A stretch of DNA of 64,000 nucleotides. It comes from Hyphomonas sp. (GTDB taxonomy: Bacteria > Pseudomonadota > Alphaproteobacteria > Caulobacterales > Hyphomonadaceae). Under the pieces are notes generated by a model that worked only from the letters and a program-made list of their open reading frames with translations, was not told the origin of the DNA and did no database searches. This document shows, piece after piece, positions 54,695 to 63,955 of the stretch. The position numbers and the translations under genes were made by a program. The stretch covers positions 1-64,000 of the forward strand of contig WGNP01000021.1 in the NCBI GenBank assembly GCA_016124495.1. Direction: 5' to 3'. Position 1 is the first letter of the stretch, and every line of letters begins with the position of its first letter.

Positions 54695-55324
54695 TCAGAT
54701 CTTATCCGCGCCCTTCATCAGCTCGAAGAACTCTTCCTTGCTGTTGGTGCGCGGGTAAGGCGTCGCTGGAACAGGTACGCCGAGGAAGGCGCAGAGCGGC
54801 TCCCAGCCATCCTCGGCGGTGTGGACCAGCAGGCGGCTCGGCGGGATCTCGGCTTTGACGGCCGCTTCCTGCGCGTGGAAGGCGGCGATCACGCCCTCCT
54901 TGTCGGTGCGCCCGCCGAGGCTGCGATTGATGACGACCTTGACGACCATGCTGAGCCAGGGAACGGCTGGGGGCGGCCAGTTTTCCTTCGCCAGCAGGCT
55001 GGCAAGAATGGTTTCGGAGAAGCTGCTGTACCAGCTTTCGGCAGAACGGGTTGAGAGGATGACTTTGGCTTCCGGATTGGCGGCGGCGAGTTCGCGCCAG
55101 AACGCTGCCGTGGGCCAGTCGACGGCGGAATTGTAGCCTTTGTAGATGGCGGCAAAGTCGGGGCGACCGTCTGCAGCGGCGTGCCAGAGCGGCACCTGAA
55201 CCGGGCCGTTCTCCAGAACTTCCTTCATGTGGTGACATGGCCCGAAGCCGAGCTCTTCAAGCGCGAGCTTGAGAGACAATGTGCCGGTGCGGCCGAATCC
55301 GGCGCTGAAAACCTTGATGCCCAT
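54695..55324 (-). CDS. Sulfotransferase family protein
   Basis: A 209-residue cytosolic protein with the PAPS-type loop at the N-terminus (FGRTGTLSLKLALEELG, residues 10-26). It also has the second phosphate-binding region VILSTRSAESWYSSFSET and a C-terminal YPRTNSKEEF. This is the short, P-loop sulfotransferase class common in alphaproteobacteria and some eukaryotes. The acceptor is unknown. It converges with the acyl-CoA dehydrogenase gene (12 nt apart). Confidence 0.83.
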   Translation of the reverse strand: MGIKVFSAGFGRTGTLSLKLALEELGFGPCHHMKEVLENGPVQVPLWHAAADGRPDFAAIYKGYNSAVDWPTAAFWRELAAANPEAKVILSTRSAESWYSSFSETILASLLAKENWPPPAVPWLSMVVKVVINRSLGGRTDKEGVIAAFHAQEAAVKAEIPPSRLLVHTAEDGWEPLCAFLGVPVPATPYPRTNSKEEFFELMKGADKI

Positions 55325-55391
55325 GCAATCCCCCGTGAGCGCTGTCTGCGCGCTTCTCGGGAAGATCTTCTACACGAAAGCCTGCGGGTGC

Positions 55392-56324
55392 CTACTTGTT
55401 CCCGAAGAAGCGGAAGGCGGCGAAGAGGCCGGCGAGGGCTGAGCCGAGGCCGCCAAGGAGGACGAACAGGGGGTTTGCCTGATCAGCAAACGCGATCGCG
55501 CGGTTGAGGCCAGAGACCTTGACGGTGACCGTATCCTGGAAGGTGCGCAGCGGGGTGACGGCGTCTGAATCGATAGCAAAGAGTTCGAACACGAGGTCGT
55601 GGTCGCCCGCCGAAAGCGGGGTCACTGACCAGCGCCAGGTATTCTCCGTCATCGGAGAAAGTGTCTGAACCGGTGGCGAGGCGGCGACGATGTTGAAGGC
55701 GGCGCCGGAGACGCGGACTTCGACGCGCTCGGAGACTTTTGCTTCGCCTTCCTCGATCACGCCTCGGCCGGGCACGGCATCGGCGGCGGTCGTGTCGCCG
55801 GTCGCGTCGATGGCGAAGGTGACATCGAAGGCGCGTTTGTACTCGGCCGAGCGCGGTGTCTCGTGGGCGACGGGGACGGTTCTCAGCGTGTCTTCAAACG
55901 AAGGCCCTGCGGGGGCGGGGGCGGACATTGCCGAGATTTCCGGCATCGCTTCGAAGCTGTCGCTCACATCCGGCGCGGCGGAGCGCGCCATCGGGGAGGG
56001 CTCCATTTCGGTCTGAAAGTTGAACTGCGATTCTTCTTCCGAAATCGCGGGTTCGCCGGCTTCGCTTGTTTCGGCGGCGGCTTCGGGGACGCTCTTGGCG
56101 CTCGCTTCGGGAGCGGGGGCGACTTCGTCGAGGGGGGCTTCGGCCGCAGCGACTTCGAAGGCCGGTTCTTCGGCAGGCGCAGATGCAGCGCTGATCTCTT
56201 CAACGGGCGCGGACGCGGCGGCGAGTTCTTCCTGCGGCGCGTAGCGTTCCAGCAGCGCTGCGCCGCCGATACCGGCGACGACAAGGCCCACGATGACAAT
56301 CAGGACGGACAAGATGCGCAGCAT
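55392..56324 (-). CDS. Hypothetical protein with Ala/Glu/Pro-rich stalk and two TM ends
   Basis: This 310-residue protein has an N-terminal TM segment (about 4-27), then ~110 residues of low-complexity Ala/Glu/Pro/Ser. A beta-rich domain follows (about 145-280), containing TWRWSVTPLSAGDHDLVFEL and TVTVKVSGL. A C-terminal Gly/Leu TM (LFVLLGGLGSALAGLFAAFRF) ends the protein. The layout suggests a periplasmic domain held on a flexible stalk. The function is unknown. It is monocistronic, near rlmB. Confidence 0.72.
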   Translation of the reverse strand: MLRILSVLIVIVGLVVAGIGGAALLERYAPQEELAAASAPVEEISAASAPAEEPAFEVAAAEAPLDEVAPAPEASAKSVPEAAAETSEAGEPAISEEESQFNFQTEMEPSPMARSAAPDVSDSFEAMPEISAMSAPAPAGPSFEDTLRTVPVAHETPRSAEYKRAFDVTFAIDATGDTTAADAVPGRGVIEEGEAKVSERVEVRVSGAAFNIVAASPPVQTLSPMTENTWRWSVTPLSAGDHDLVFELFAIDSDAVTPLRTFQDTVTVKVSGLNRAIAFADQANPLFVLLGGLGSALAGLFAAFRFFGNK

Positions 56325-56364
56325 GGTTGGTCTCCCCGGTAGTGGCGTTCAGTCTAGCAGACGT

Positions 56365-57180
56365 TCAGGCGGCCGGAAAACTGCCGCGGCTCGCCTCATA
56401 GAAGGCAATTGCGGCAGCATTTGAAACGTTGAGGCTCTCCATCGCCGATGCGATCGGAATGCGAGCGAGTTCTGCGCAGGCGTTTGCCACGGCAGGGCGC
56501 AGCCCTGAGCCTTCCGCGCCGAGGACGATGGCGACTTTCGCTGCGCCTTTCACCGCCAGGTCGAGCGGCCGGCTGCTTTCGCCGGCCAGGCCAACGGTAT
56601 GGAAGCCGGCATCACCCAGCTGTTCCAGCGCCCGCGCGATATTGACGGTGCGCACTTCGATGACTGTTTCGACGGCGCCGGCGGCGCTTTTCGCAACCAC
56701 GCCCGAGATCGGCGGGGCATGCCGGGTCTGCAGAACGAGGCCGGTAAAGCCGAAGGCTGCCGCCGAGCGGAAGACCGCGCCGAGATTGTGCGGATCGGAG
56801 ACCTGGTCGAGCACCGCGATGCGTGTGGCGCCTTCGGCGATCAGGTCTTCGAGGGCGAGGGCCTCGAGCGGCTCGGCCTTGATGGCGATGCCCTGGTGTA
56901 CGGCGCCGGGGGGCAGGTGCTGGTCGAGTTCCTTGCCGGTGATGATCTGCGGGGAGAGCGGCAGCTTCGGCAGGCGCTCCGCCGCGTTCTCGGTGGCGAC
57001 GAACTGCAGGAACTGCCGGTCGGGGTTGGCGAGGGCGGCCAGCACGGCATGCGTGCCCCACAGCCATACGGGCCCGCCTTCCTTTTCGCGCTCGGGACGG
57101 GCGAAACTGGCGGGGCCGGGCCGCGCGCCCGGAGGGCCCGGAGGCCTGTTGCCGGGCCGTTTTGCATGGTTGCGCGCCAT
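56365..57180 (-). CDS. rlmB: 23S rRNA (guanosine-2'-O-)-methyltransferase, TrmH/RlmB family
   Basis: A 271-residue SPOUT (knotted) methyltransferase. It has a basic Pro/Arg tail (about 1-35), an L30e-like RNA-binding domain (WLWGTHAVLAALANPDRQ) and the SpoU motifs LDQVSDPHNLGAVFRSA, VLGAEGSGL and IPIASAMESLNVSNAAAI. The E. coli homologue methylates G2251 of 23S rRNA. ATG 57180 is favoured, because AAGGA sits 8 nt upstream and the earlier ATG (57189) overlaps that site. It lies divergent from the tRNA-Tyr/tRNA-Gly pair. Confidence 0.92.
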   Translation of the reverse strand: MARNHAKRPGNRPPGPPGARPGPASFARPEREKEGGPVWLWGTHAVLAALANPDRQFLQFVATENAAERLPKLPLSPQIITGKELDQHLPPGAVHQGIAIKAEPLEALALEDLIAEGATRIAVLDQVSDPHNLGAVFRSAAAFGFTGLVLQTRHAPPISGVVAKSAAGAVETVIEVRTVNIARALEQLGDAGFHTVGLAGESSRPLDLAVKGAAKVAIVLGAEGSGLRPAVANACAELARIPIASAMESLNVSNAAAIAFYEASRGSFPAA

Positions 57181-57284
57181 GAGGTTCATCCTTATAAGGC
57201 CGCTTCCGGCGTGGATCGGGGTTTGGAAAAGCCCTTTTGAAGCGCTGGCGCGGCGGCGTCAAACGGCGTTGGCGCGGGTCCCGT

Positions 57285-57369
57285 GGAGGGATGGGAGAGT
57301 GGTTAAATCCGCCAGACTGTAAATCTGGTCGCCTAGCGTACGCTGGTTCGAATCCAGCTCCCTCCACCA
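57285..57369 (+). tRNA. tRNA-Tyr (GTA)
   Basis: Acceptor GGAGGGA pairs with TCCCTCC. The anticodon loop CTGTAAA gives GTA, and the extra arm is long, as in class II tRNA-Tyr. CCA is encoded (57367-57369). Confidence 0.96.
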
Positions 57370-57407
57370 CCCCCGCCAGCGCCGCCTGCGCAACGTGGCC
57401 CAGCCGG

Positions 57408-57481
57408 GCGGGTATAGCATAATGGTAATGCACTAGCCTTCCAAGCTAGCTATCTCGGTTCGATCCCGTGTACCCGCTCCA
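57408..57481 (+). tRNA. tRNA-Gly (TCC)
   Basis: GCGGGTA pairs with TACCCGC. The anticodon loop CTTCCAA gives TCC, and CCA is encoded. It lies 38 nt downstream of tRNA-Tyr, so the two are probably one transcript. Confidence 0.95.
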
Positions 57482-57577
57482 GCCACTCGCCGCCAAGTCT
57501 ACTGTCCTGCGACAGGCTCTGGACATCGCGCGACGCCGCAAGGCACAGTCTCCAGGCTGACTGGAGGGGACTTTGTG

Positions 57578-57943
57578 ATGAGACGGATCGGAATAGCCTT
57601 GGTTTCCTTTGCCCTGGCGGCTTGCGCGGCCGGAGAAGCCCTTACGGAAGGCGCAAAACCTGCGCTCGACCTTTCGGAGAAAGGCACGACCAGCGGCGTC
57701 GGCGACAATACCCGCTTCTCGCGTTCGGTTGCGGCGCGTTACGCGGGCGGCATGCCGGCCGCGGAGATTATGCAGGACCTCGTCTCGCAGGGGTTCAGCT
57801 GTGACGAGGCGAATGCCTATTGCACGCGCGCGGTGATGGACGGGGTTTGCGCGGACGCATGGACGGTCGATTTTTCCGGCAGCGGAGAGGCCAGCGGGAC
57901 GCTGGTGCGCCGCTGCATGGGCGCCGAGGTGGACGAAGAGTGA
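57578..57943 (+). CDS. Small putative lipoprotein, unknown function
   Basis: A 121-residue secreted protein: MRRIGIALVSFALAACAAGE has a lipobox (LAAC). Later Cys residues (SCDEANAYC, GVCADAW, RRC) could form disulphides. GGAGGGGA ends 7 nt before ATG 57578. The GTG three bases earlier is less likely. I recognise no family. It may share a transcript with the tRNAs but has its own ribosome site. Confidence 0.7.
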   Translation: MRRIGIALVSFALAACAAGEALTEGAKPALDLSEKGTTSGVGDNTRFSRSVAARYAGGMPAAEIMQDLVSQGFSCDEANAYCTRAVMDGVCADAWTVDFSGSGEASGTLVRRCMGAEVDEE

Positions 57944-57970
57944 TCTGCGGCGCGGCTTAAGCGCGGCGGC

Positions 57971-58651
57971 TCAGAGTTTCCAGACCCGGGCTAGGCGTTG
58001 CGTGACACCTTCGAGATCGAAGGTCGTGTCGATGTCGTATTCGGCGAGGGGCGCGCGGCCGACCGGCGCATAGGCGCGGCCGGGATCGCCGACGTAGACT
58101 GAGATGCTTTGTTCAACGGCTTTGCCGAGCCAGGCGAGAAACTGATCGGCCATCTGTTTCTGGTAAAAGATGTCACCGGCGAGGATGACGTCCACGTCCG
58201 GTACGGCCTGGTCCAGAAGGTTTCCGCCGAGCCATCCGGCAGTCACTTCATTTGCCTGCGTATTCAGGGCCAAGGCTGCTTCGCAGAGCGGGTCAATGTC
58301 GTTGGCGAGGACGTGAGCGGCGCCCGCACTGGCGGCGGCGATGGCGATCATGCCGCTGCCGGTTGCGATGTCGAGCACGCGTTGGCCGCGAACGATCTGA
58401 GGCCTCTCCAGCAGAAGCCGGGCGACGGCCTGACCACCAGCCCACGGGAAGGCCCAGAAGGGGGGATCGATGCCGGTTGACTCCAGTCCGGCTTCGGTCG
58501 CGGTCCAGATCGGCGTGATCTCGTCGGCCAGCCAAAGCCGCAGCGCACGAGGCACGCCGGTATGAGCCAGAAACAGGCCGGGTACGCCGATCAGCCGGGT
58601 GTTCGCCCGAACGAAGTCTTGCATCCGTTGCAGGTCAGGGGAGGGGCGCAA
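57971..58651 (-). CDS. Lysine methyltransferase-like protein (ETF-beta-KMT / nicotinamide N-methyltransferase type)
   Basis: A class I SAM methyltransferase of the seven-beta-strand lysine-methyltransferase type. It contains DFVRANTRL, PPFWAFPWAGGQAVARLLL, the SAM motif VLDIATGSGMIAIAAASAG, ANDIDPLCEAALALN and VILAGDIFYQK. Mammalian ETFBKMT methylates the ETF beta subunit; bacterial members are similar in sequence. Three starts are possible; TTG 58651 is best by spacing (GAGGA 7 nt upstream, 226 aa). ATG 58624 would reproduce the short family N-terminus. Confidence 0.82.
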   Translation of the reverse strand: MRPSPDLQRMQDFVRANTRLIGVPGLFLAHTGVPRALRLWLADEITPIWTATEAGLESTGIDPPFWAFPWAGGQAVARLLLERPQIVRGQRVLDIATGSGMIAIAAASAGAAHVLANDIDPLCEAALALNTQANEVTAGWLGGNLLDQAVPDVDVILAGDIFYQKQMADQFLAWLGKAVEQSISVYVGDPGRAYAPVGRAPLAEYDIDTTFDLEGVTQRLARVWKL

Positions 58652-58788
58652 CTGACATTCCTCATCTTTTAGACGCATCTGGACTCATTTGCGTCTGCCG
58701 GGCCGCATATCGCAGAAGTCTGAACCAGTTGCACTGCGGCGCGGTTCGGGGTTCTGTGACCGCTGCTTCAACGGCGTCCGGACCCCTC

Positions 58789-60615
58789 ATGCTTGCACCG
58801 ATCCTCGAAAGCTCGGCGTTCCAGATCGGTTTCGTGCTGGTGCTCGTCGTTTTCGTGTTCTTCGGGTTCGTGCGCGAGAAAGTTCCGTCGGACGTCGTGG
58901 CCCTGCTGGCTATAGGCGCCCTGATGCTGACGGGGATCCTGACCGTCAGCGATACCTTGTCGGTCTTTTCGAACGCGGCCCCGATCACGGTAGGGGCGAT
59001 GTTCGTCCTGTCGGCGGCGCTGGAACGCACCGGCGTGATCGACTGGGTCGGGCGAAAGGTGGCGACGCTTGCGCAGAAAGGTTCGCCCACGCTGGCGGTG
59101 ATTGCGCTGATGCTCGGCGTGGTGCTGCTTTCGGCATTTATCAACAATACACCTGTCGTGATCATTCTCATTCCGGTCGCAATCCGTCTCTCACGGGCCA
59201 TCAATATCTCGCCGTCTAAGCTGCTTATCCCGCTTTCCTTCGCGGCGATCTTTGGTGGGACGACGACGCTGATCGGCACATCTACCAACATCATTGTAGA
59301 CGGCGTGGCGCAGCAGCAGGGCATGGCGCCGTTCGGCATGTTCGAGATCACGCTGGCGGGCCTGATGTTCGCCGGTGTCGGCATTCTCTATACGGCGATC
59401 CTTGGCCCGTTCCTGTTGCCTAACCGCGAGTCGCTGTCCTCGATGTTGCCGGACCAGAAAGAGCGCCGGTTCGTTGCGCAGATCCTGATCCCCCTGAACT
59501 CCGACCTGATCGGCAAGACCGTCGCCGAGACGGGCTTCACGGCGGAGAAGGGCTTCACGGTGATAGACGTGTTCCGGGAAGGCCTGTCGCTGCGCAGCAA
59601 CCTGAAGGCCATCGTGCTGCGGGCGGGTGACCGGATGGTGCTGCGTTCGCCGGTGTCCGAGATGCTGACGCTCAAGGAAGCCGGCAACGTGGCTCTGGGC
59701 GCGCAGGCGAATGCGCCGGCCCCGTTCGAGCCCGTGCAGACGACCGAAACGGTGGTGATGGAAGGCGTAATCGGGCCGCAGTCGCGCCTCGTCGGGCGCC
59801 GTCTTGCGGGTCTCGGACTTGCCCGGCTCTACGGCGTGTACGTCCTCGCCATCCATCGCCGCGGCGAGAACATGGCCCGCCAGATTGACGAGCTGCGCTT
59901 CGAGATCGGCGACACGGTGCTGATCGAAGGGCCGCCCGGCGGGATGCGCCAGATGTTCGAGGACGGCGTGCTCAACAATCTGACCGAGAGCACCGAGCGG
60001 GCGATCCGGCGGGACAAGGCCCCGATTGCGGTCGGCGCTGTTTTGCTCGTCATGGGGCTTGCCGCTTTTGAGCTGATGCCGATTGCCGGTCTCGCCCTGA
60101 TCGCTGCCACGGCGGTGGTGGCGTTCGGATGCCTTGACCACCAGGAGGCCTATCGGTCTATCCAGTGGGATATCCTGATGCTGATCTTCGGGATGCTGGC
60201 GCTCGGCATCGCGCTGGAGAAAACCGGAACGGCCGATCTTGTGGTCGGATTCCTGGGCATGGTTTCGTCCGGCTTCGGGCCGCTCGTTCTGCTCGTCATC
60301 GTTTACGCGTTCACGTCCATTGTGACGGAGGTGATGAGCAACAACGCGGCCGCTATCCTTATCACACCGCTTGCCATCGGCCTCGCCGAAGGCATCGGGA
60401 TCGATCCCCGGCCGTTCGTCGTGGCCGTGATGTTCGCTGCCAGCGCCAGCTTCGCGACCCCGATCGGTTACCAGACTAATACTCTGGTCTACCGCGCCGG
60501 CGGGTACACCTTCATGGATTTCGTGCGGTTCGGATCGCCGCTCAACTGGATCTTCGTGGTGGTTGCCGCCTTCGTGATTCCGATCTTCTGGCCGCTGGTG
60601 CCGGTCGCGCCTTAA
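58789..60615 (+). CDS. SLC13/DASS-family permease with TrkA-C (RCK_C) domains
   Basis: This 608-residue integral membrane protein has two halves of about five TMs each, with SAFINNTPVVIILIPVAIRL and TEVMSNNAAAILITPLAIGLA as the paired transport motifs. Between them sit two cytoplasmic TrkA-C-like regulatory domains (about 215-300 and 320-400). Such SLC13 proteins carry sulfate, dicarboxylates or arsenite; the substrate is not readable. GTG 58756 and ATG 58789 are possible starts; I used the ATG. Confidence 0.86.
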   Translation: MLAPILESSAFQIGFVLVLVVFVFFGFVREKVPSDVVALLAIGALMLTGILTVSDTLSVFSNAAPITVGAMFVLSAALERTGVIDWVGRKVATLAQKGSPTLAVIALMLGVVLLSAFINNTPVVIILIPVAIRLSRAINISPSKLLIPLSFAAIFGGTTTLIGTSTNIIVDGVAQQQGMAPFGMFEITLAGLMFAGVGILYTAILGPFLLPNRESLSSMLPDQKERRFVAQILIPLNSDLIGKTVAETGFTAEKGFTVIDVFREGLSLRSNLKAIVLRAGDRMVLRSPVSEMLTLKEAGNVALGAQANAPAPFEPVQTTETVVMEGVIGPQSRLVGRRLAGLGLARLYGVYVLAIHRRGENMARQIDELRFEIGDTVLIEGPPGGMRQMFEDGVLNNLTESTERAIRRDKAPIAVGAVLLVMGLAAFELMPIAGLALIAATAVVAFGCLDHQEAYRSIQWDILMLIFGMLALGIALEKTGTADLVVGFLGMVSSGFGPLVLLVIVYAFTSIVTEVMSNNAAAILITPLAIGLAEGIGIDPRPFVVAVMFAASASFATPIGYQTNTLVYRAGGYTFMDFVRFGSPLNWIFVVVAAFVIPIFWPLVPVAP

Positions 60616-60739
60616 GGTGTTGCCACATTTTCGGGCACACTTTCCGGCGGTTTGCCCGGCGATGGGGCAGGTTTGCCCCGACTGTGCCTCGCAGGCGAAG
60701 GTCGTTGAGCAGCCGTCAATCCCCGGTAAGGTGGACCGC

Positions 60740-62167
60740 ATGGGAGAAAGTCCGACGTTTTTCAATGAGATGGACGGGGGCGGCGAGCGGCCCCGCGCGC
60801 CTTATGCCCGCTATGGTGACTGGTTCGCGGGCGAGCCGCCCGAGCGGTTACGGCGCAAGGCCCGGGAGGCGGAAAGCTTCTTCCGGCGCACCGGCATCAC
60901 TTTCAATGTCTATGGCGCGGCGGACGCCGACGAGCGGCTGATCCCGTTCGACATTGTGCCGCGCATCCTGTCGGCCAAGGAGTGGGCGCGTCTCACCAAG
61001 GGCATCGAACAGCGCGTGCGTGCGATCAACGCCTTTCTGCACGATATCTATCACCGTCAGGAAATCCTTCGCGCCGGCCGCGTTCCGGCGGCGCTGATCG
61101 AGAACAACGACGCTTTCCTGCCGAAGATGCTGGGCGTCTCGCCGCCCGGCGGAGTTTTCACCCACATCGTCGGGGTGGACCTCGTGCGCACCAGCGAGAA
61201 CGAGTTTTTCGTGCTGGAGGACAATGCCCGCACACCGTCCGGTGTCTCCTACATGCTGGAGAACCGGGAAACGATGTTGCAGATGTTTCCGGAGCTGTTT
61301 ACGAAGATCCGTGTACGGCCGGTCTCGGACTATCCTAAGATGCTGCGCCGGTCGCTGTCGGCCTGCGCGCCGCCGGCTTGCAAGGGAAAGCCCGTCGTTG
61401 CGGTACTCACGCCTGGCATCCACAACTCGGCCTATTACGAGCACGCTTTTCTTGCCGACCAGATGGGGGCAGAACTCGTCGAGGGTCACGACCTGCGCGT
61501 GGTCGATGGCCGGATCGCGATGCGCACGACGCTCGGCTACACGCCTATCGACGTACTCTACCGCCGCGTCGATGATGACTATCTTGATCCGCTGAATTTC
61601 CGCCCTGATTCCTTCCTGGGTGTGCCGGGCATTCTGGATATCTACCGTTCCGGTGGCATCACGATTGCCAATGCGCCCGGGACCGGCATCGCGGATGACA
61701 AGGCTATCTATTCCTACATGCCGGATATCGTGCAGTTCTATACCGGCGAGAAACCACTCCTGAAGAACGTGCCGACCTGGCGCTGTTCGGAGCCGTCCTC
61801 GCTCGCCTATGTGCTCGACCACCTCGCCGAACTCGTCGTCAAGGAAGTGCATGGCTCCGGCGGCTATGGCATGCTGGTGGGGCCTGCGGCGTCGAAGAAG
61901 GAGCTGGAAGCATTCCGCGCAAAACTCACGGCGAAGCCCTCCAGCTATATTGCGCAGCCGACCCTCGCGCTTTCGACCGTTCCGATCCTGACCCGTGCCG
62001 GCCTTGCGCCGCGGCATGTAGACCTGCGCCCCTTCGTGCTGATGTCGCCGGACGGGATCGAGATCACGCCGGGCGGGCTGACGCGCGTGGCTCTGAAGAA
62101 GGGGTCCCTTGTCGTGAACTCGAGCCAGGGCGGCGGCACCAAAGACACCTGGGTTCTGGAGGACTAG
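60740..62167 (+). CDS. Circularly permuted type-2 ATP-grasp protein (COG2308)
   Basis: A 475-residue protein with the DUF404/DUF407 (permuted ATP-grasp) pattern: RTGITFNVYGAADADERLIP, RPVSDYPKMLRRSL and HGSGGYGMLVGPAAS, with TPGGLTRVAL near the end. These enzymes are thought to form amide or amide-like bonds, but their substrate is unknown. AAGGTGG is a few nt upstream of ATG 60740. It starts the cluster with alpha-E, transglutaminase and Anbu, all on one strand at gaps of 5, 10 and 27 nt. Confidence 0.92.
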   Translation: MGESPTFFNEMDGGGERPRAPYARYGDWFAGEPPERLRRKAREAESFFRRTGITFNVYGAADADERLIPFDIVPRILSAKEWARLTKGIEQRVRAINAFLHDIYHRQEILRAGRVPAALIENNDAFLPKMLGVSPPGGVFTHIVGVDLVRTSENEFFVLEDNARTPSGVSYMLENRETMLQMFPELFTKIRVRPVSDYPKMLRRSLSACAPPACKGKPVVAVLTPGIHNSAYYEHAFLADQMGAELVEGHDLRVVDGRIAMRTTLGYTPIDVLYRRVDDDYLDPLNFRPDSFLGVPGILDIYRSGGITIANAPGTGIADDKAIYSYMPDIVQFYTGEKPLLKNVPTWRCSEPSSLAYVLDHLAELVVKEVHGSGGYGMLVGPAASKKELEAFRAKLTAKPSSYIAQPTLALSTVPILTRAGLAPRHVDLRPFVLMSPDGIEITPGGLTRVALKKGSLVVNSSQGGGTKDTWVLED

Positions 62168-62172
62168 GCGCG

Positions 62173-63114
62173 ATGCTGGGCAAAACCGCTGGCGGCCTGT
62201 TCTGGATGTACCGCTATCTCGAGCGCGCGGAGAATACCGCGCGTCTGGCCGATGCGGGCTTCCGCATTGCGCTGACACGCTCCGACCATGCAGAGGATGA
62301 ATGGGCCTCGATCATCGACACGGCCTCGGCGCGCAAAGCGTTCCTCGACGCCGGCGGCAAGTTCGATGGGCCGAGCGTGATCAACTTCCTGCTGCGCGAT
62401 CCGGCGAACCGTTCGAGCGTGATTTCGGTGACCGAAGCCGCGCGCAACAATGCGCGCCTTGTGCGCACGGCGCTGACGCGGGAAGTCTGGGAAGCGGTTA
62501 ACGAGACCTGGATGACCTTGAAGGCGGCGCTGGCGCGGCCGGTCCGCGAGACGGACCTGCCGGATGTGCTGACTCTCATCCGTAAACAGAGCGCTCTGGT
62601 GCGCGGCGCGACTGTCGGCACGATGCTGCGCAACGACATCTACAATTTCGCGCGCGTAGGCACGTTCGTCGAACGGTCCGACAACATCGCGCGGATCCTT
62701 GACGTGAAATACTATGTCCTGCTCCCCTCGGTGCAGCTGGTCGGCACGACGCTGGACAACGTCCAGTGGGAGACGATCCTGCGTGCGGCGTCAGCAGAGC
62801 GGTCATTCCGCTGGCTGTATGGCGGGGAGACGCGTCCGCTGACGATCGCGGATTTCCTGATCCTGGACCGGCGCATGCCGCGCTCGCTGCTCTATTGCCT
62901 GCGCAAGATTGCCGGAAACCTTGGTAATCTGTGTACGGATTACGGCGTTCGGAGGCCGAGCCTGGACTTCGCGCTGAGCCTGCGCGACGAGCTGGAGGAG
63001 CTGACCATTGACCAGGTGATGGAGCGCGGCCTGCACGAATTCCTGACCAGGTTTATCCAGTCCAACAACGCCCTCGCCGCTCACGTCGAGGAAGACTTCC
63101 GATTCAACAGATGA
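62173..63114 (+). CDS. Alpha-E domain protein (COG2307, DUF403)
   Basis: A 313-residue helical protein typical of the COG2307 group: GGLFWMYRYLERAENTARL at the N-terminus, GTMLRNDIYNFARVGTFVE and RSDNIARILDVKYYVLL later, and an acidic helical end. The family is nearly always encoded next to COG2308 and a transglutaminase, and its biochemical role is unknown. It follows the ATP-grasp gene by 5 nt and precedes the transglutaminase by 10 nt. Confidence 0.93.
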   Translation: MLGKTAGGLFWMYRYLERAENTARLADAGFRIALTRSDHAEDEWASIIDTASARKAFLDAGGKFDGPSVINFLLRDPANRSSVISVTEAARNNARLVRTALTREVWEAVNETWMTLKAALARPVRETDLPDVLTLIRKQSALVRGATVGTMLRNDIYNFARVGTFVERSDNIARILDVKYYVLLPSVQLVGTTLDNVQWETILRAASAERSFRWLYGGETRPLTIADFLILDRRMPRSLLYCLRKIAGNLGNLCTDYGVRRPSLDFALSLRDELEELTIDQVMERGLHEFLTRFIQSNNALAAHVEEDFRFNR

Positions 63115-63124
63115 GGAAAGATCG

Positions 63125-63928
63125 ATGCGTCTGAAAATCAATCATGCCTCGAACTACAGCTATACGAGCCCGGTGTCGTACGGCCTGTTGCAGCTGCGCC
63201 AGACGCCCAAGTCGCGTGTCGGTCAGACGGTGCTGCGGTGGAAACACGTTATCGAAGGCGGGCGGATCGAGGCGGAATACGAAGACCATAACGCCAACTG
63301 GGTTCAGCTCATCAGCCTCGATCCCGGCGCGAAGGCGCTGACAATCGCTAGCGAGGGCGAAGTCGACGTTGAAGACCGGGCGGGCGTGATCGGCGTCCAC
63401 CGCGGGTTCACGCCGCTCTGGCTGTTCAAACGGTCCACCCCGCTGACGCGGCCGGGTCCGCTGCTGCGCAAGCTGGCGAAGGCGGCTCCTGACAGCTCTC
63501 AAGGAGACCTTGCGCGCCTGCATTCCATCGCGGAGCAGGTGCGCGGCGCCATCCGTTATGAACCCGGCTGGACGGACGCGGACACCAAGGCAGAAGATGC
63601 GCTCGAGAAGGGGCACGGCGTCTGTCAGGACCATGCGCATGTATTCATCGGGGCGGCCCGGCTGCTCGGCTATCCGGCCCGATATGCCGGCGGCTACCTG
63701 ATGATGAACGACCGGATCCAGCAGGATGCCGGACATGCCTGGGCCGAGGTTCATGTCGACGGCATCGGCTGGGTGGGTTTCGACATCTCGAATGCTATTT
63801 CTCCAGACAGCCGCTATGTTCGCGTGGCGACAGGACTTGACTACCGGGAGGCCGCACCCGTTTCTGGCATGCGGTTCGGCGCCGCGAGCGAATCGCTCGA
63901 TGTGTCGATACAGGTCCAGCAACAATAA
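63125..63928 (+). CDS. Transglutaminase-like cysteine protease family protein
   Basis: A 267-residue protein with an N-terminal beta domain and a C-terminal transglutaminase core. The catalytic triad is readable: Cys167 in GHGVCQDHAHVF, His204 in AGHAWAEVH and Asp220 in GWVGFD. Members of this cluster are proposed to act on peptides or peptide-like amides made by the ATP-grasp partner. There is no signal peptide, so it should be cytoplasmic. The proteasome-like gene follows. Confidence 0.93.
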   Translation: MRLKINHASNYSYTSPVSYGLLQLRQTPKSRVGQTVLRWKHVIEGGRIEAEYEDHNANWVQLISLDPGAKALTIASEGEVDVEDRAGVIGVHRGFTPLWLFKRSTPLTRPGPLLRKLAKAAPDSSQGDLARLHSIAEQVRGAIRYEPGWTDADTKAEDALEKGHGVCQDHAHVFIGAARLLGYPARYAGGYLMMNDRIQQDAGHAWAEVHVDGIGWVGFDISNAISPDSRYVRVATGLDYREAAPVSGMRFGAASESLDVSIQVQQQ

Positions 63929-63955
63929 GAAATCCGCCTCACGGTTCTTCGCCCC

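Noticed and set aside
60848..62278. Long minus-strand ORF of 476 codons
   Set aside because: Antisense to the ATP-grasp gene, a high-GC shadow frame.
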